This document shows, one piece after another, positions 35,997 to 44,659 of a DNA stretch of 51,057 bases. The notes under the pieces were generated by a model that was given only the letters and a program-made list of their open reading frames with translations, did not search any database and was not told where the DNA came from. A program made the position numbers and the translations under genes. This DNA is from Steroidobacteraceae bacterium. GTDB lineage: Bacteria > Pseudomonadota > Gammaproteobacteria > Steroidobacterales > Steroidobacteraceae. Each line of letters begins with the position of its first letter. Within the stretch, counting starts at the first letter, position 1. The stretch spans positions 1 through 51,057 of the forward strand of contig JALORP010000012.1 in assembly GCA_025458865.1 (NCBI GenBank), read 5' to 3'.

Positions 35997-38348
35997 TCAC
36001 AGCCTGACCATCGCTTCGATGCCGTAGGTCTGCGGCGCGCCATACACCGAATAGCTCCAGATGTTGGCAATACCGAGGCCGGACGCCTGATAGGTCTCGT
36101 CGGTGATGTTCCGGCCGAAGACTGAAACCCGCCAGCGGTCGTTGTCGCTGCGGAGGTTGATGCTGGCGTTCAACAGCCCGACAGACTCGTGGACGCTGGC
36201 CTTGGTGTTGAAGATGTCGTTGTAGAACTCATCCGTGTAGGTCCAGTTTACGTTGAAACCCAGCGAGCCGACCGATGTCGGTACCTCGTAATTGGCCTCG
36301 ACGTGACCTTGCACCTCCGGAACGCGCTTCATGGTCAGGACGGAGCAGTCCTCGTTGCCGTTTGTCGCGTTCCGATCGAGGTCGCAGCTGTACTCGTCGT
36401 ACTCAGCGTCCAGGTAACCCAGAGAGGCACCAATCGTGAACCGATCGGTGACGATGACGCTGGCTTCGACTTCGATGCCCCAGGCTGTGCTCTCGCCGGC
36501 GTTGGTGATAACCGATTCCTGCCCGATCTGCGAGTCCGGAACCGGGATCACCGAGTCGAGCTGCAGATCCTCGTACTTGTTGTGGAAGACCGCCGTGTTC
36601 AGCCGCAAGCGCCGGTCGAACAGCTCCGTCTTCAGGCCCACCTCGATGGCATCGGCGGTCTCGGGATCGAAGGACAGCGCCGCCGTCTGGATGGAGGTGG
36701 CCTGCTCATTGAAGCCGCCGCTCTTGAAGCCCGTTGAGTACGTCACGTAGCCAAGGATCGTGTCGCTGAAACGGTGGTCCAAGCCGACCCGGAACGTCGT
36801 GTCGCTCCACGACTGCGACTCCGTGACTTCGATGACCGCGGCGTTGTCGACCGCGAGCGCGCCTGCCGCGCCGATTGGCCGCAGTCGGAAGGTTTTCTCT
36901 TCCTGCGACCAGCGCGCGCCGAGCGTCACCCGCGTGGCCTCGGTGATGTTGTAGTTGCCCTCGGCGAATACCGCATACGCGTCAACATCCTGGCTGCCGT
37001 TACCCGACAGAGCCGCGCTGCGCGTGCCGTCCGGCGACGTGATCACGGCCGAGTTGCACAGACACACCGGACCGCCGAGCAGCGCGCTGAGGGCGGTGTT
37101 GTTCTCGTAGTCCAGGTCGTTGCTCTGGTAGTACACGCCGGCGACGTAGTTGAAGCGCTCACTCCACTCCTGAGCGAAGCGGGCCTCGGCGCTCCACGTG
37201 TCGCGATAGACCGAGCGCATCACCGCATAGGCGGGAACGGTCATTCCGACGGCATCGTAATAGTAGTCGGAATCGACGCTGCGCATGCCGAGGATGGTGG
37301 TCATCTCGCCATCGGCCACACGCCAATTCGCGGTCAGGTAGGCGCCGAAAATATCTTCCACGATACCGGACCCGGTGTCCTTCTGGTCCGAAAGACCGGG
37401 GACGTGGTCCTCGACCGGGACCCACGCGATGTCGAACGGATCCCCGAGGGGCTGGTCGTTGCCGCGGCAGCACAGAACCCCGGGGACGATCAGCGCATCC
37501 TGGCCATAGAAGCCGTTCGGATCAGGGAAGCCAATGGACGTGTTGATGATCGGCGGACCGTCGCTGCGATCCTCGGAGAATTCGAAGCTGAGCAAAGCGT
37601 CGAAGTTCTCGTTGGGCGTCCAGAATAGCTTGGCACGGCCCGCCAGCAGGTCCTGCCCACCGATGTCGTCGCCGTCGAGGACGTTGTTGAAATAGCCGTC
37701 GGAGGTGAATTGCTGCACGGAAATCCGCGCGGCGAGCGTGTCTTCGATGATCGGGATGTCGACTGCGCCCATGAGATCGAGCCGGCCGTAGTTGCCTGCC
37801 CGCAGCTTGGCCTCGGCGCCGAATTCGCCCGAAGGCTTCTTGGTCGAAACGAGGATGACGCCGCCAATCGTGTTCTTTCCAAAGAGCGTGCCCTGCGGGC
37901 CGCGCAGTATCTGCACCTGCTCAATGTCGAAGACGTCGAGGAGGGCCGCCTGATAGTGGCCCAGGTAGAACCCGTCGAGCGCCACCGACACCGCCGGATC
38001 GAACGTGGAGGGAATGTCGCCGGTCGACACGCCACGGATGGCGATTGCCGCGGCATTGAACCCCGGGACGACGCTGATCTGGACGTTCGGCGCGAAGCCG
38101 CTCAGGTCGCGCAGGTCCTGCGCAAACGACTGCTCGATCTGCGCCTCGCCCAGCGCCGTGATCGCCACCGGAACTTCCTGCAGGCTTTCCTTGATCTGGC
38201 GGGCCGTCACGGTGATCTCGGACAGACCTACCGCCTCGCGGCTCGGCGCTTCGTCCGCATGGCCCACCGCCGCGACGCCGAGAATCGAGGAAACCGCGAC
38301 CGCAAGTTTGGCGGACGCGGCAAGAGTGTACGGACGCTGGATCTTCAA
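35997..38348 (-). CDS. TonB-dependent outer-membrane receptor
   Basis: A 783-residue receptor and first gene of the operon. A signal peptide ends near VGHADEA. A TonB-box-like and plug region follows (SEITVTARQIKESLQEVPVA, VQILRGPQGTLFGKNTIGG), then barrel strands and a terminal aromatic/hydrophobic strand (QTYGIEAMVRL). The plug type is common in receptors for plant- or aromatic-derived organics rather than siderophores, matching catabolic neighbours. Its promoter region overlaps a perfect palindrome. Substrate unknown. Confidence 0.93.
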   Translation of the reverse strand: MKIQRPYTLAASAKLAVAVSSILGVAAVGHADEAPSREAVGLSEITVTARQIKESLQEVPVAITALGEAQIEQSFAQDLRDLSGFAPNVQISVVPGFNAAAIAIRGVSTGDIPSTFDPAVSVALDGFYLGHYQAALLDVFDIEQVQILRGPQGTLFGKNTIGGVILVSTKKPSGEFGAEAKLRAGNYGRLDLMGAVDIPIIEDTLAARISVQQFTSDGYFNNVLDGDDIGGQDLLAGRAKLFWTPNENFDALLSFEFSEDRSDGPPIINTSIGFPDPNGFYGQDALIVPGVLCCRGNDQPLGDPFDIAWVPVEDHVPGLSDQKDTGSGIVEDIFGAYLTANWRVADGEMTTILGMRSVDSDYYYDAVGMTVPAYAVMRSVYRDTWSAEARFAQEWSERFNYVAGVYYQSNDLDYENNTALSALLGGPVCLCNSAVITSPDGTRSAALSGNGSQDVDAYAVFAEGNYNITEATRVTLGARWSQEEKTFRLRPIGAAGALAVDNAAVIEVTESQSWSDTTFRVGLDHRFSDTILGYVTYSTGFKSGGFNEQATSIQTAALSFDPETADAIEVGLKTELFDRRLRLNTAVFHNKYEDLQLDSVIPVPDSQIGQESVITNAGESTAWGIEVEASVIVTDRFTIGASLGYLDAEYDEYSCDLDRNATNGNEDCSVLTMKRVPEVQGHVEANYEVPTSVGSLGFNVNWTYTDEFYNDIFNTKASVHESVGLLNASINLRSDNDRWRVSVFGRNITDETYQASGLGIANIWSYSVYGAPQTYGIEAMVRL

Positions 38349-38418
38349 GGTAGCTCCCCCGTTGCCCCGCAGGGCGTGACTTCCAACAGCGGCCGACGCC
38401 TTGCGCCGGTCCGCAAAC

Positions 38419-38454
38419 TCGTTAAAGATTTAACGAAGCGCCGGGCCGTGTCAA
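38419..38454 (-). promoter_or_regulatory. Receptor promoter with overlapping operator palindrome
   Basis: On the minus strand there is a consensus -35 TTGACA (38454-38449). About 12 nt further, a perfect 8-2-8 inverted repeat, TCGTTAAA-GA-TTTAACGA (38419-38436), covers the -10 zone, where the hexamer itself is poor. It is the only AT-rich island in the divergent gap. A repressor bound there would block the receptor operon and sit upstream of the marR gene. MarR at 38549 or the in-operon TetR are the candidates. Confidence 0.6.
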
Positions 38455-38548
38455 GCAATCAACACGCTCTCATTGTGCGGCGCAAAATACCGCCTGTTCA
38501 GGCAGGCACGAGGTCAGGCCCGGCAAGATCACGGAAGGAGCAGTCACC

Positions 38549-39082
38549 TTGGCTGAAAGACCCCGGCGAATGGACGCCACTTTCGAGGCGGCTCGACCTG
38601 AGCTGCCGCCGGAGCTGCAACTCGGATATTCGGTCGCACGGCTTGCGCGACTGGTGGCGCACAGCCATACGGCGCGTCTCGGCCAACTCCTCGGCCTGGG
38701 GCTCGCGGAGTGGCGGCTACTGCTGATGCTGAACCGGGAACGGCAGACACGCTTCGACGCCGCCGCGGAAGCAAGCCTGATCGAGAAGAGTCAGGCCTCC
38801 ATCGCCGCCCGCAATCTCGAGCGGCGCGGCCTGATTCGGCGCGCTCCGGACTCCCGCGATGGCCGCCGCGTCTGGTTCAAGCGTACGGCGGAAGGCGATC
38901 GGCTCGTCAACAGCTACCTTGCCGAGACGGCCGCGTCGAGTCGCGCTCTCTGGGGACAGCTGACCGAGGCCCAGCAGGCCACGATGCTGAAGTGGCTGGC
39001 GCGATTGATTGCCGCCGCCGAACGGCAGGAAACGTCACCGCCGCCAGCGAGTCAGCAGGCGAGGAAGCGCCGCGTCGACTGA
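38549..39082 (+). CDS. MarR-family transcriptional regulator
   Basis: A 177-residue regulator. I used the TTG at 38549 because AAGGAG lies 8 nt upstream; ATG 38570 is an alternative. The winged HTH shows LGLGLAEWRLLLMLNRERQ, EKSQASIAARNLERRGLIRR and the wing APDSRDGRRVWFKRTAEGDR. It is divergent from the TonB receptor across a 200-bp gap holding the palindrome, the classic place for a local repressor that responds to an aromatic or phenolic ligand. The secreted hydrolase gene follows 90 bp later in the same direction. Confidence 0.88.
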   Translation: MAERPRRMDATFEAARPELPPELQLGYSVARLARLVAHSHTARLGQLLGLGLAEWRLLLMLNRERQTRFDAAAEASLIEKSQASIAARNLERRGLIRRAPDSRDGRRVWFKRTAEGDRLVNSYLAETAASSRALWGQLTEAQQATMLKWLARLIAAAERQETSPPPASQQARKRRVD

Positions 39083-39172
39083 GCGCCGTGCCGGCTTCCG
39101 TTCAAGGGGCCAGTCCAGTACGCTGAATTTGCGATTGCCTGCAGATCGAACGATTAACCGAGGGGGAACATC

Positions 39173-40660
39173 ATGATCCGATTCCGATGGGGCGCGCGGC
39201 TGCGCGCGCTCACTGCCAGCGCTGCGGCCGTCATCCTGGCAGGTGCCGCCGCCGGCGCACACGCCAGCGGCCCGGTCACGACCACGAAGCTCGACATCGT
39301 CCCGGGTCCGCCGGAAACGCGCTCGACGCCGTTCCTGGCGTGGTACCAGGACCTATCTCAGGTCGGTTACGTCGAGGAGGAATTCCTCGTCGCCGGCACG
39401 GCGAACGTCTACGGCTACGTGGACAACGCCGCGCAGCGGCCTGAAGTTGCCGTCATTACGCCGGGAGTGCCCTATGTCACCCGCATCCTGGTGCGCCGGC
39501 CGATCGACCCGGTCAAGTTCAACGGCACGGTGTTCGTCGACGTCCTGAACGCCACGGCCGGCTGGGATGGCGACGCCATCTGGTACGGCACTTACGATTA
39601 CATGATCCGCACCGGCGCGATCTGGGTCGGCGTGTCCACCAAGCCCGTCACCGTTAATTTCATGCGCGACAGCTGGGGCCGCGCACCGTGGCCGACACGC
39701 AACGCCAGCCGCTACGCCACGTTGTCCATGCCGGCCTTCGGCCAAGTGTGGGACATGATGACCGACGTCGGCACGCTGCTGAAGTCGCCGGGCAACGCGC
39801 ACAACCCGCTCGCAGGCTTCGACGTCGAGCGCCTGATCATGGTTGGCTACTCGCAGTCGGCCGCCTATCAGGTGACCTACGCCAACTCCTTCCACGAGCG
39901 CACGCGGCTGCCGAACGGCACGCCGGTGTACGACGGCTACTACATCTCTGCGGGCGGCGCGCGCGCCAAGGACGTCACCGGCGCCTCGGCGGCCACCGAG
40001 AACCTGCCGGCCGGCGACCTGCGCAACTTCATCCAGGTCGACGCGCCGGTGATCCGCTTCCAGACGCAGACGGAAGTGGTGAACTTCCCGTCCTATACCG
40101 TTCGCCAGAGCGAGGCGCAGTACCCGTGGCTGCGCACCTACGAGACCGCCGGCGGCTCGCACGTCGACACCTGGCGCGACGTCGAGGGCGGCAAGGCGCT
40201 GACGCGTGACCTCGGCCTGCCGCCCAGCTTCTGCCCCGCGCCGATCAACCCGATCAACCCGCTGCGCACCGGGCACTTCGAGTCCGCGGCGATGGAGAAC
40301 CTCCTCCGCTGGATCCGGTCCGGCGTGCGGCCGCCGCCGAGCCAGTTCATGGCGCTGACGGCGACATCGTCCGGCGCCGTGGCGCTCGCGCGCGATGCCG
40401 ACGGCAACGTCATCGGTGGCGTGCGTCCGCCGCAGCTGCGCACGCCGACGGGCGCGTACCTCGAGTCGAACAGCGGCCCCGGCTTCTGCGGGCTCTACGG
40501 TGGCTTCGCGCCTTTCTCCGCCGAACGGCTCGACGAGCTCTACCGCAACCGCGGGGCGTACGTGTCGAGCTTCGTGCGCGGCGTGGCGCGCGCGGTGCAG
40601 GAAGGCTACCTGCTGAACGCGGATGCCGAGCAGATCCGCAAGGAAATGATCGGGCAGTAG
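39173..40660 (+). CDS. Secreted alpha/beta-hydrolase-domain protein (Abhydrolase_10)
   Basis: A 495-residue exported protein (signal peptide ending AHASGP). Conserved blocks include YVTRILVRRPIDPVKFNGTV, the nucleophile elbow MVGYSQSAAYQV (Ser in G-x-S-x-S) and a candidate His in TAGGSHVDTW. This family is usually periplasmic and often beside TonB receptors in terpenoid/steroid or xenobiotic catabolism, as a candidate esterase. It could release the true substrate from an ester before or after uptake (inference). A strong terminator follows. Confidence 0.83.
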   Translation: MIRFRWGARLRALTASAAAVILAGAAAGAHASGPVTTTKLDIVPGPPETRSTPFLAWYQDLSQVGYVEEEFLVAGTANVYGYVDNAAQRPEVAVITPGVPYVTRILVRRPIDPVKFNGTVFVDVLNATAGWDGDAIWYGTYDYMIRTGAIWVGVSTKPVTVNFMRDSWGRAPWPTRNASRYATLSMPAFGQVWDMMTDVGTLLKSPGNAHNPLAGFDVERLIMVGYSQSAAYQVTYANSFHERTRLPNGTPVYDGYYISAGGARAKDVTGASAATENLPAGDLRNFIQVDAPVIRFQTQTEVVNFPSYTVRQSEAQYPWLRTYETAGGSHVDTWRDVEGGKALTRDLGLPPSFCPAPINPINPLRTGHFESAAMENLLRWIRSGVRPPPSQFMALTATSSGAVALARDADGNVIGGVRPPQLRTPTGAYLESNSGPGFCGLYGGFAPFSAERLDELYRNRGAYVSSFVRGVARAVQEGYLLNADAEQIRKEMIGQ

Positions 40661-40692
40661 GTCCTCGGCCAGGCGGTCCGAGGTTCAACCTG

Positions 40693-40724
40693 GCGGGCGG
40701 CAGCGAAAGCTGCCGCCCGCTTTT
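40693..40724 (+). terminator. Strong intrinsic terminator
   Basis: A perfect 12-bp GC stem closed by a GAAA tetraloop (loop 40705-40708) is followed directly by TTTT. It lies 33 bp after the secreted-hydrolase stop. This is the best terminator in the window. Confidence 0.93.
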
Positions 40725-40974
40725 GTATGCGCGTCTCTTCCCGTGCCGCGCAGCTCGACCAACGGCGCGGGGTCGACTCGCCGCAGTAGAGAGCCTCACC
40801 TCGGCCTTGTCAGGACTGCTTGACACTGCGCGCTGCACAGCGACGCGACAGCCTGTTTCGCGGCCCGCTTTGAATCCCGGGCGCCTCCCTGCCCGAATAG
40901 ACGCCGGTACGACAATTCCACGGGTCACCGTCCGGCGGCGTGATCCACACACCATCTGACGGGAGAGCAATCCA

Positions 40975-41073
40975 ATGAACGAGTCGAATCTGCGCGTGAA
41001 GGAGCGACTGGGCCTGTGGGTGATCGTGACCATGAGCTTGGCGCCCCTGATTCCCTACGCCTTCACGGGCTGA
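40975..41073 (+). CDS. 32-residue single-helix membrane peptide
   Basis: An ATG at 40975 with GGGAGAG 7 nt upstream opens a 32-codon frame: a short charged N-terminus (MNESNLRVKERLG), then a hydrophobic helix (LWVIVTMSLAPLIPYAF) ending TG. A clear terminator starts 23 bp after the stop, and another ends 250 bp before the start, so it is its own transcription unit. The size and layout match small membrane peptides that tune transporters or respiratory enzymes, but I recognise no family. No convincing promoter is seen in the 250-bp upstream gap. Confidence 0.62.
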   Translation: MNESNLRVKERLGLWVIVTMSLAPLIPYAFTG

Positions 41074-41095
41074 AGCCCGGCGCGACTTCGAGACG

Positions 41096-41126
41096 ACGAG
41101 GCGGCGCAAGCCGCCTCGTTCGTTTT
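41096..41126 (+). terminator. Intrinsic terminator after the 32-residue peptide gene
   Basis: A perfect 10-bp stem (ACGAGGCGGC arm) with a GCAA tetraloop (41106-41109) is followed by TCGTTTT. Being on the plus strand right after the small ORF, it supports that ORF being transcribed on its own. Confidence 0.85.
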
Positions 41127-41237
41127 CGGGGTCAAATCGTCGATCCTGGCTGAAGGCGCACACGCCCTCGCGCGACCATTCGGCCGGCCTCGCGCCTCGC
41201 GCTTGGCTCGTCGCCTCAGCGCGCCCACAATGCCGCC

Positions 41238-41615
41238 ATGACCACCCGCAAGCGTGTCGAACCCGACGCGGCCCGCCTCGACCGCGTCGTCGCCGAGGCG
41301 CGACGCGCACGCGACGAGCGCGAGCGCGGCTACCGTGCGCAGGCGCTGAAGCTGTATCCCTGGATCTGCGGCCGCTGCGCGCGCGAGTTCGATCACGCCA
41401 ACGTCCGCGAGCTCACGGTCCACCACAGGGACCACAACCACGACAACAACCCGCCCGACGGCAGCAACTGGGAGCTGCTCTGCCTCTACTGCCACGACAA
41501 CGAGCACCAACGCCAGCTCGACCCGGGCGTTCCGGTGGACGGCGGCGAGTCCTCGGGGGGCGCCACCCACTCGCCCTTCGCCGACCTCGCCGCGCTGCTC
41601 AAGCGCAGGGATTGA
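41238..41615 (+). CDS. yajD: YajD-type HNH nuclease family protein
   Basis: A 125-residue protein matching YajD along its length: ALKLYPWICGRCAREFDHAN, then RELTVHHRDHNHDNNPPDGS and NWELLCLYCHDNEHQRQ, ending in a FADLAALLKRRD tail. The two CxxC pairs (CGRC, CLYC) bind zinc and the HH...N..H residues form the HNH motif. It is a common stand-alone gene in gammaproteobacteria, with unknown physiological target. A Ser/Gly-rich insert (DGGESSGGATHS) precedes the tail. Confidence 0.93.
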   Translation: MTTRKRVEPDAARLDRVVAEARRARDERERGYRAQALKLYPWICGRCAREFDHANVRELTVHHRDHNHDNNPPDGSNWELLCLYCHDNEHQRQLDPGVPVDGGESSGGATHSPFADLAALLKRRD

Positions 41616-41658
41616 ACGCCGCCGCCCGGCGCGCTCCTGCGAGCGTCACGCACCCTGT

Positions 41659-41676
41659 CCGGCATTTCGATGCCGG
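41659..41676 (+). terminator. UUCG-capped hairpin after yajD
   Basis: CCGGCAT-TTCG-ATGCCGG forms a 7-bp stem with a stable UUCG loop 43 bp past the yajD stop. There is no U-tract, so termination would be inefficient or the hairpin protects the mRNA 3' end. Confidence 0.45.
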
Positions 41677-41806
41677 CGCTCCACGCGGCGGCCCCCTGAC
41701 GGCGCTCCCCGGGAACTTCGATCGTGCGGCGCGTTCGAACTCTCCGCCCGGTGGCAAACTGTTGCCGCAGATCCAGCCGCCGCCGATCACCCCAGGGAGC
41801 CTTCCG

Positions 41807-42151
41807 ATGCCGAAGCCGACGCTCGTATTCGCCGCCCTGCTGATCGCCCTCGGCGTCGGCGCGTTCCTCCTTTCAGGCAGCCGGACGGCGCTGCTGCCGG
41901 CCTACGCCGGCCTCGTGCTCGCGATCCTCGCCGGCCTCGCGCTCGCCTTCGATGGCGGGCGGCGGCACCTGATGCACGTCGCCGCCGTCGTCGCGCTGCT
42001 CGGCGCGCTGGCCCCGGCCGCGACGCTCGGCATTCGGGCGGCGCAGATGAGCCCGCTCGCGCTGACGGTCAACGTCGGCATGCTCGCGCTCTGCGGCGGG
42101 CTGCTCGCACTGATGGTGCGGTCGTTCGTCGCCGCACGCCGGTCGAGCTGA
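41807..42151 (+). CDS. Small membrane protein with four hydrophobic helices
   Basis: A 114-residue protein from ATG 41807 (AGGGAG 7 nt upstream). Helices: LVFAALLIALGVGAFLLSG, TALLPAYAGLVLAILAGLAL, LMHVAAVVALLGALAPAATL and ALTVNVGMLALCGGLLALMV, with a basic tail. It resembles small TMEM14-like or generic bacterial four-helix proteins, but I cannot name a family. It probably forms a single-gene unit. Confidence 0.75.
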   Translation: MPKPTLVFAALLIALGVGAFLLSGSRTALLPAYAGLVLAILAGLALAFDGGRRHLMHVAAVVALLGALAPAATLGIRAAQMSPLALTVNVGMLALCGGLLALMVRSFVAARRSS

Positions 42152-42317
42152 CGCCGCGGGCAACCTCGTTGGCATCGACAACGCGAGCCGGAAGGTCGCG
42201 TCGCCGCGGCTCGTGCTGAACCGCCTGCCCGGCCGTGGAGTTGGCCTCCGCGAACCGGTCCTTCCGGGCCTCACGCGGCACCGTTCATACTGGCGCACCC
42301 TCCTGCGAGCAATCACG

Positions 42318-43100
42318 ATGCCCTGGCGCCCATCGACCTTCTACCGCTTCCCGCTGCGTTGTCTGACTGCATTGGCTGCACTGGTCCCGGCGACCGCGTC
42401 AGTCGCCGACAGCGTGGCGGCGTCGCCGACGCTGACCGTCGAACTGGGGGCTGCCTGGCAGGCTCGCAACACCGCGCAGGTGTCGAACGAACCGCCGAAC
42501 ACGCGCTTCAAGATCGACGAGCTCACGGGCGACGGTCCGTTCCCTGCAGGACGCGTCGCGCTGGACTGGCCTCTGAGCGACAGGCACCGCCTGAGATTTC
42601 TCGTTGCCCCCTTGCAGGTGGACGACACCGGCACCGCCTCCCAGTCCATCGTGTTCAAGGACACCGCATTCGCGCCCGGCCCGATTGACGTGAAGTATCG
42701 CTTCGACTCCTACAGGGCCAGCTACCGCTACGTCTTCCGCGACGACGAGCGGTGGACGCTGTCCGTTGGCGCCACGCTGAATGTCCGCGATGCGGAGATT
42801 CGCCTGCAGCAGGGCACGCTCGAGCGGGTGGAGAAGAACACCGGCGTCGTGCCACTGTTGGCGTTCGAAGGGCAGTGGCGCTTTGCGCCCGGCTGGTTCG
42901 GCCTGCTGGACTTCGAGGGCCTCGCCGCGCCGCAAGGTCGCGCAATCGACGCCGCGCTGAAGCTCGGTTACGACGTCACGCCGAACATCGCCATTACGGC
43001 CGGCTACCGCTTCCTCGACGGCGGTGCCGATAACGACGATTTGTACACTTTCGCCCGCTTCGACTCCGCGGTGCTCGGACTGACGTGGCAGTTCAGGTAG
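42318..43100 (+). CDS. Outer-membrane beta-barrel protein
   Basis: A 260-residue protein from ATG 42318, with a signal peptide (hydrophobic run then ATASVADSVAAS). Alternating strands and turns follow (HRLRFLVAPLQVDDTGTASQ, KYRFDSYRASYRYVFRDDER, LGYDVTPNIAITAGYRFLDG), and the final strand ends VLGLTWQFR with an aromatic near the C-terminus. It looks like a small outer-membrane porin/OmpW-like barrel. Its last 8 bp overlap the convergent coiled-coil gene. Confidence 0.8.
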   Translation: MPWRPSTFYRFPLRCLTALAALVPATASVADSVAASPTLTVELGAAWQARNTAQVSNEPPNTRFKIDELTGDGPFPAGRVALDWPLSDRHRLRFLVAPLQVDDTGTASQSIVFKDTAFAPGPIDVKYRFDSYRASYRYVFRDDERWTLSVGATLNVRDAEIRLQQGTLERVEKNTGVVPLLAFEGQWRFAPGWFGLLDFEGLAAPQGRAIDAALKLGYDVTPNIAITAGYRFLDGGADNDDLYTFARFDSAVLGLTWQFR

Positions 43101-43677
43101 ACAGCCAGAGTCGCATGGCGGCGAGGATCACGCCGACTCCGGCGACGAGGCCGGAGCCGAGCCAGCCGATGATGGACAGGCGCATGGTCTCCATGTCCTT
43201 GCGGACCAGCGCGATCTCGCTGCTGTTCTCCTTGCGCACCAGGGCAAGCTCACTGCCAAACTCCTTGCGCATGGCCGCAAACTCGCTGGCGAACTCCTTG
43301 CGCACGAGGGCCAACTCGCTGCCAAACTCCTTGCGCAGGCCGTCGAATCCTCTGTCCATGTCGGCACGCACGGCCTTCAATCCAGCTGCCATCTCTGCCC
43401 GTAGCGCGCCCTGGTCCTTCTCCATGCTCGCTCGCAGCGAGCCCAGCTCAATCCGCAGCGAGCCGATGTCCTTGCCCACCTCCGTCCGCAGGCCGCCAAT
43501 GTCCCGCGACAGGAGCTCGTAGCGATTCTCCACCTCCTGGCGGATCAGCAGCAGATCCTGCTTCGTCGCAAGCGTCGTGCCCATGTCCCGCTCCATCGCA
43601 TCGACGACCGCCCGCGCCTTGTCGGACGGGACGTTTATGCTCACCAACGCATCATACAGCGAGTAAAGATATTCCAT
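43093..43677 (-). CDS. Membrane-anchored hendecad coiled-coil protein, copy 1 (DUF1640-like)
   Basis: A 194-residue protein from ATG 43677 in three parts. A conserved head (residues 1-57, MEYLYSLYDALVSINVPSDK then DMGTTLATKQDLLLIRQEV) is followed by a coiled coil of nine 11-residue repeats interrupted by one 7-residue unit (for example KEFGSELALVR, SELALVRKEFA). One C-terminal membrane helix closes it (IIGWLGSGLVAGVGVILAAM). Eleven-residue periodicity predicts a nearly straight or right-handed coil. The head and helix match copies at 46699 and 48124; repeat number differs. The layout resembles bacterial DUF1640/CCDC90-type proteins, of unknown role. Confidence 0.8.
   Translation of the reverse strand: MEYLYSLYDALVSINVPSDKARAVVDAMERDMGTTLATKQDLLLIRQEVENRYELLSRDIGGLRTEVGKDIGSLRIELGSLRASMEKDQGALRAEMAAGLKAVRADMDRGFDGLRKEFGSELALVRKEFASEFAAMRKEFGSELALVRKENSSEIALVRKDMETMRLSIIGWLGSGLVAGVGVILAAMRLWLST
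43189..43353 (-). repeat. Five tandem 33-bp units in coiled-coil copy 1
   Basis: Residues 109-163 of copy 1 are five 11-residue units encoded by related 33-bp DNA repeats (recurring CTCCTTGCGCA and GCCAAACTCC on the plus strand). Slippage or recombination between units would change coil length in 33-bp steps and keep the frame. Confidence 0.7.
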
Positions 43678-43819
43678 GGAGACGCCCTCCGTGGCGCACT
43701 GCGGGAACGACTCTAGTCCCATCGGGCGGCTGCCGAAGGGCGGATATCGGCCCGGAACGCATAAATTCGGCAACTGACGGCGCAACCACCCTGCTCTTCC
43801 AGGCGACAGGGGACTCGGG

Positions 43820-44002
43820 TCACTCCACCATCGCCCCGAACGCCCGCTCGATGTCGCACTTGAGCTGCGCCGCGAGGCTCTCGAAGGTCGCGAACTCAGC
43901 ATCCTCCGGGGCACGCAGTAGATGCAGCGCGTCTGCGAGTCCGAGCCCCTTGCCTGTCGCGTCAAGGGCCGCGGCGACGGCGACCGAATCCTCAACGCGA
44001 AC
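43820..44002 (-). pseudogene. PIN-domain toxin, C-terminal fragment
   Basis: About 60 codons read the C-terminal half of a VapC-type PIN domain: VEDSVAVAAALDATGKGLGL, then ADALHLLRAPEDAEFATFES. The ADALHL helix with its catalytic Asp and the FATFE strand are recognisable. The N-terminal half with the first catalytic Asp is missing; the frame upstream is antisense to the DUF2237 gene. No antitoxin gene adjoins it. Confidence 0.6.
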
Positions 44003-44060
44003 ATGGGGCAAGAGCGCTGTCGAGTCCGCCGCACGGCCGTTCAGGTATCCTCGACCCCGT

Positions 44061-44450
44061 ATGAACCCAACGTCCTCCGCGACCCCTCCCGCCCGCAACG
44101 TCCTCGGTACCGAGCTCGTCCCCTGCTCGACCGACCCCCTGACGGGGTTCTACCGCGACGGCTGCTGCAACACCGGACCGCAGGACCTCGGCCTGCATAT
44201 CGTGTGCGCCCGCGTCACCCGGGAGTTCCTGGAGTTCTCGCTGCGCCGCGGCAACGACCTCGTCACGGCCCGGCCGGAGTTCGGCTTCCCCGGACTCAAG
44301 CCCGGCGACCGCTGGTGCCTGTGCGCGCTGCGCTGGAAGGAAGCCCACGAGGCCGGCGTCGGTCCGCCCGTGGTCCTCGAGAGCACCCACGAGGCCGCGC
44401 TCGAACTGCTCACGCTGGATCAGCTCAAGTCCTGCGCCTACGCGCACTGA
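44061..44450 (+). CDS. DUF2237 family protein
   Basis: A 129-residue protein from ATG 44061. NVLGTELVPCSTDPLTGFYR, then GCCNTGPQDLGLHIVCARVT and GDRWCLCALRWKEAHEAG are the DUF2237 signature, with conserved Cys pairs that suggest a metal or redox site. Typical length (about 120-130). Members are small cytosolic proteins of unknown function. The gene probably sits across the truncated PIN remnant rather than being coupled to it. Confidence 0.9.
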   Translation: MNPTSSATPPARNVLGTELVPCSTDPLTGFYRDGCCNTGPQDLGLHIVCARVTREFLEFSLRRGNDLVTARPEFGFPGLKPGDRWCLCALRWKEAHEAGVGPPVVLESTHEAALELLTLDQLKSCAYAH

Positions 44451-44659
44451 TCGGGTCTGCCAGGCCTGCGAAGGTTGTAACGGCCGCGTGCGAACTGTTG
44501 CTATCGCGTGATCCTGCGCCTGGCGCCTCCCACCGTCCGCACCGAACCATCGCTGCAGCCCGAGCATCGCAAGTACGCCGCTGCGGCTACTCCGACACAC
44601 CCTGGACCGCTGCGTCAACGGCCGGACGGGATTGCCCGGGCCACCGTGGTGCAGCTCCC

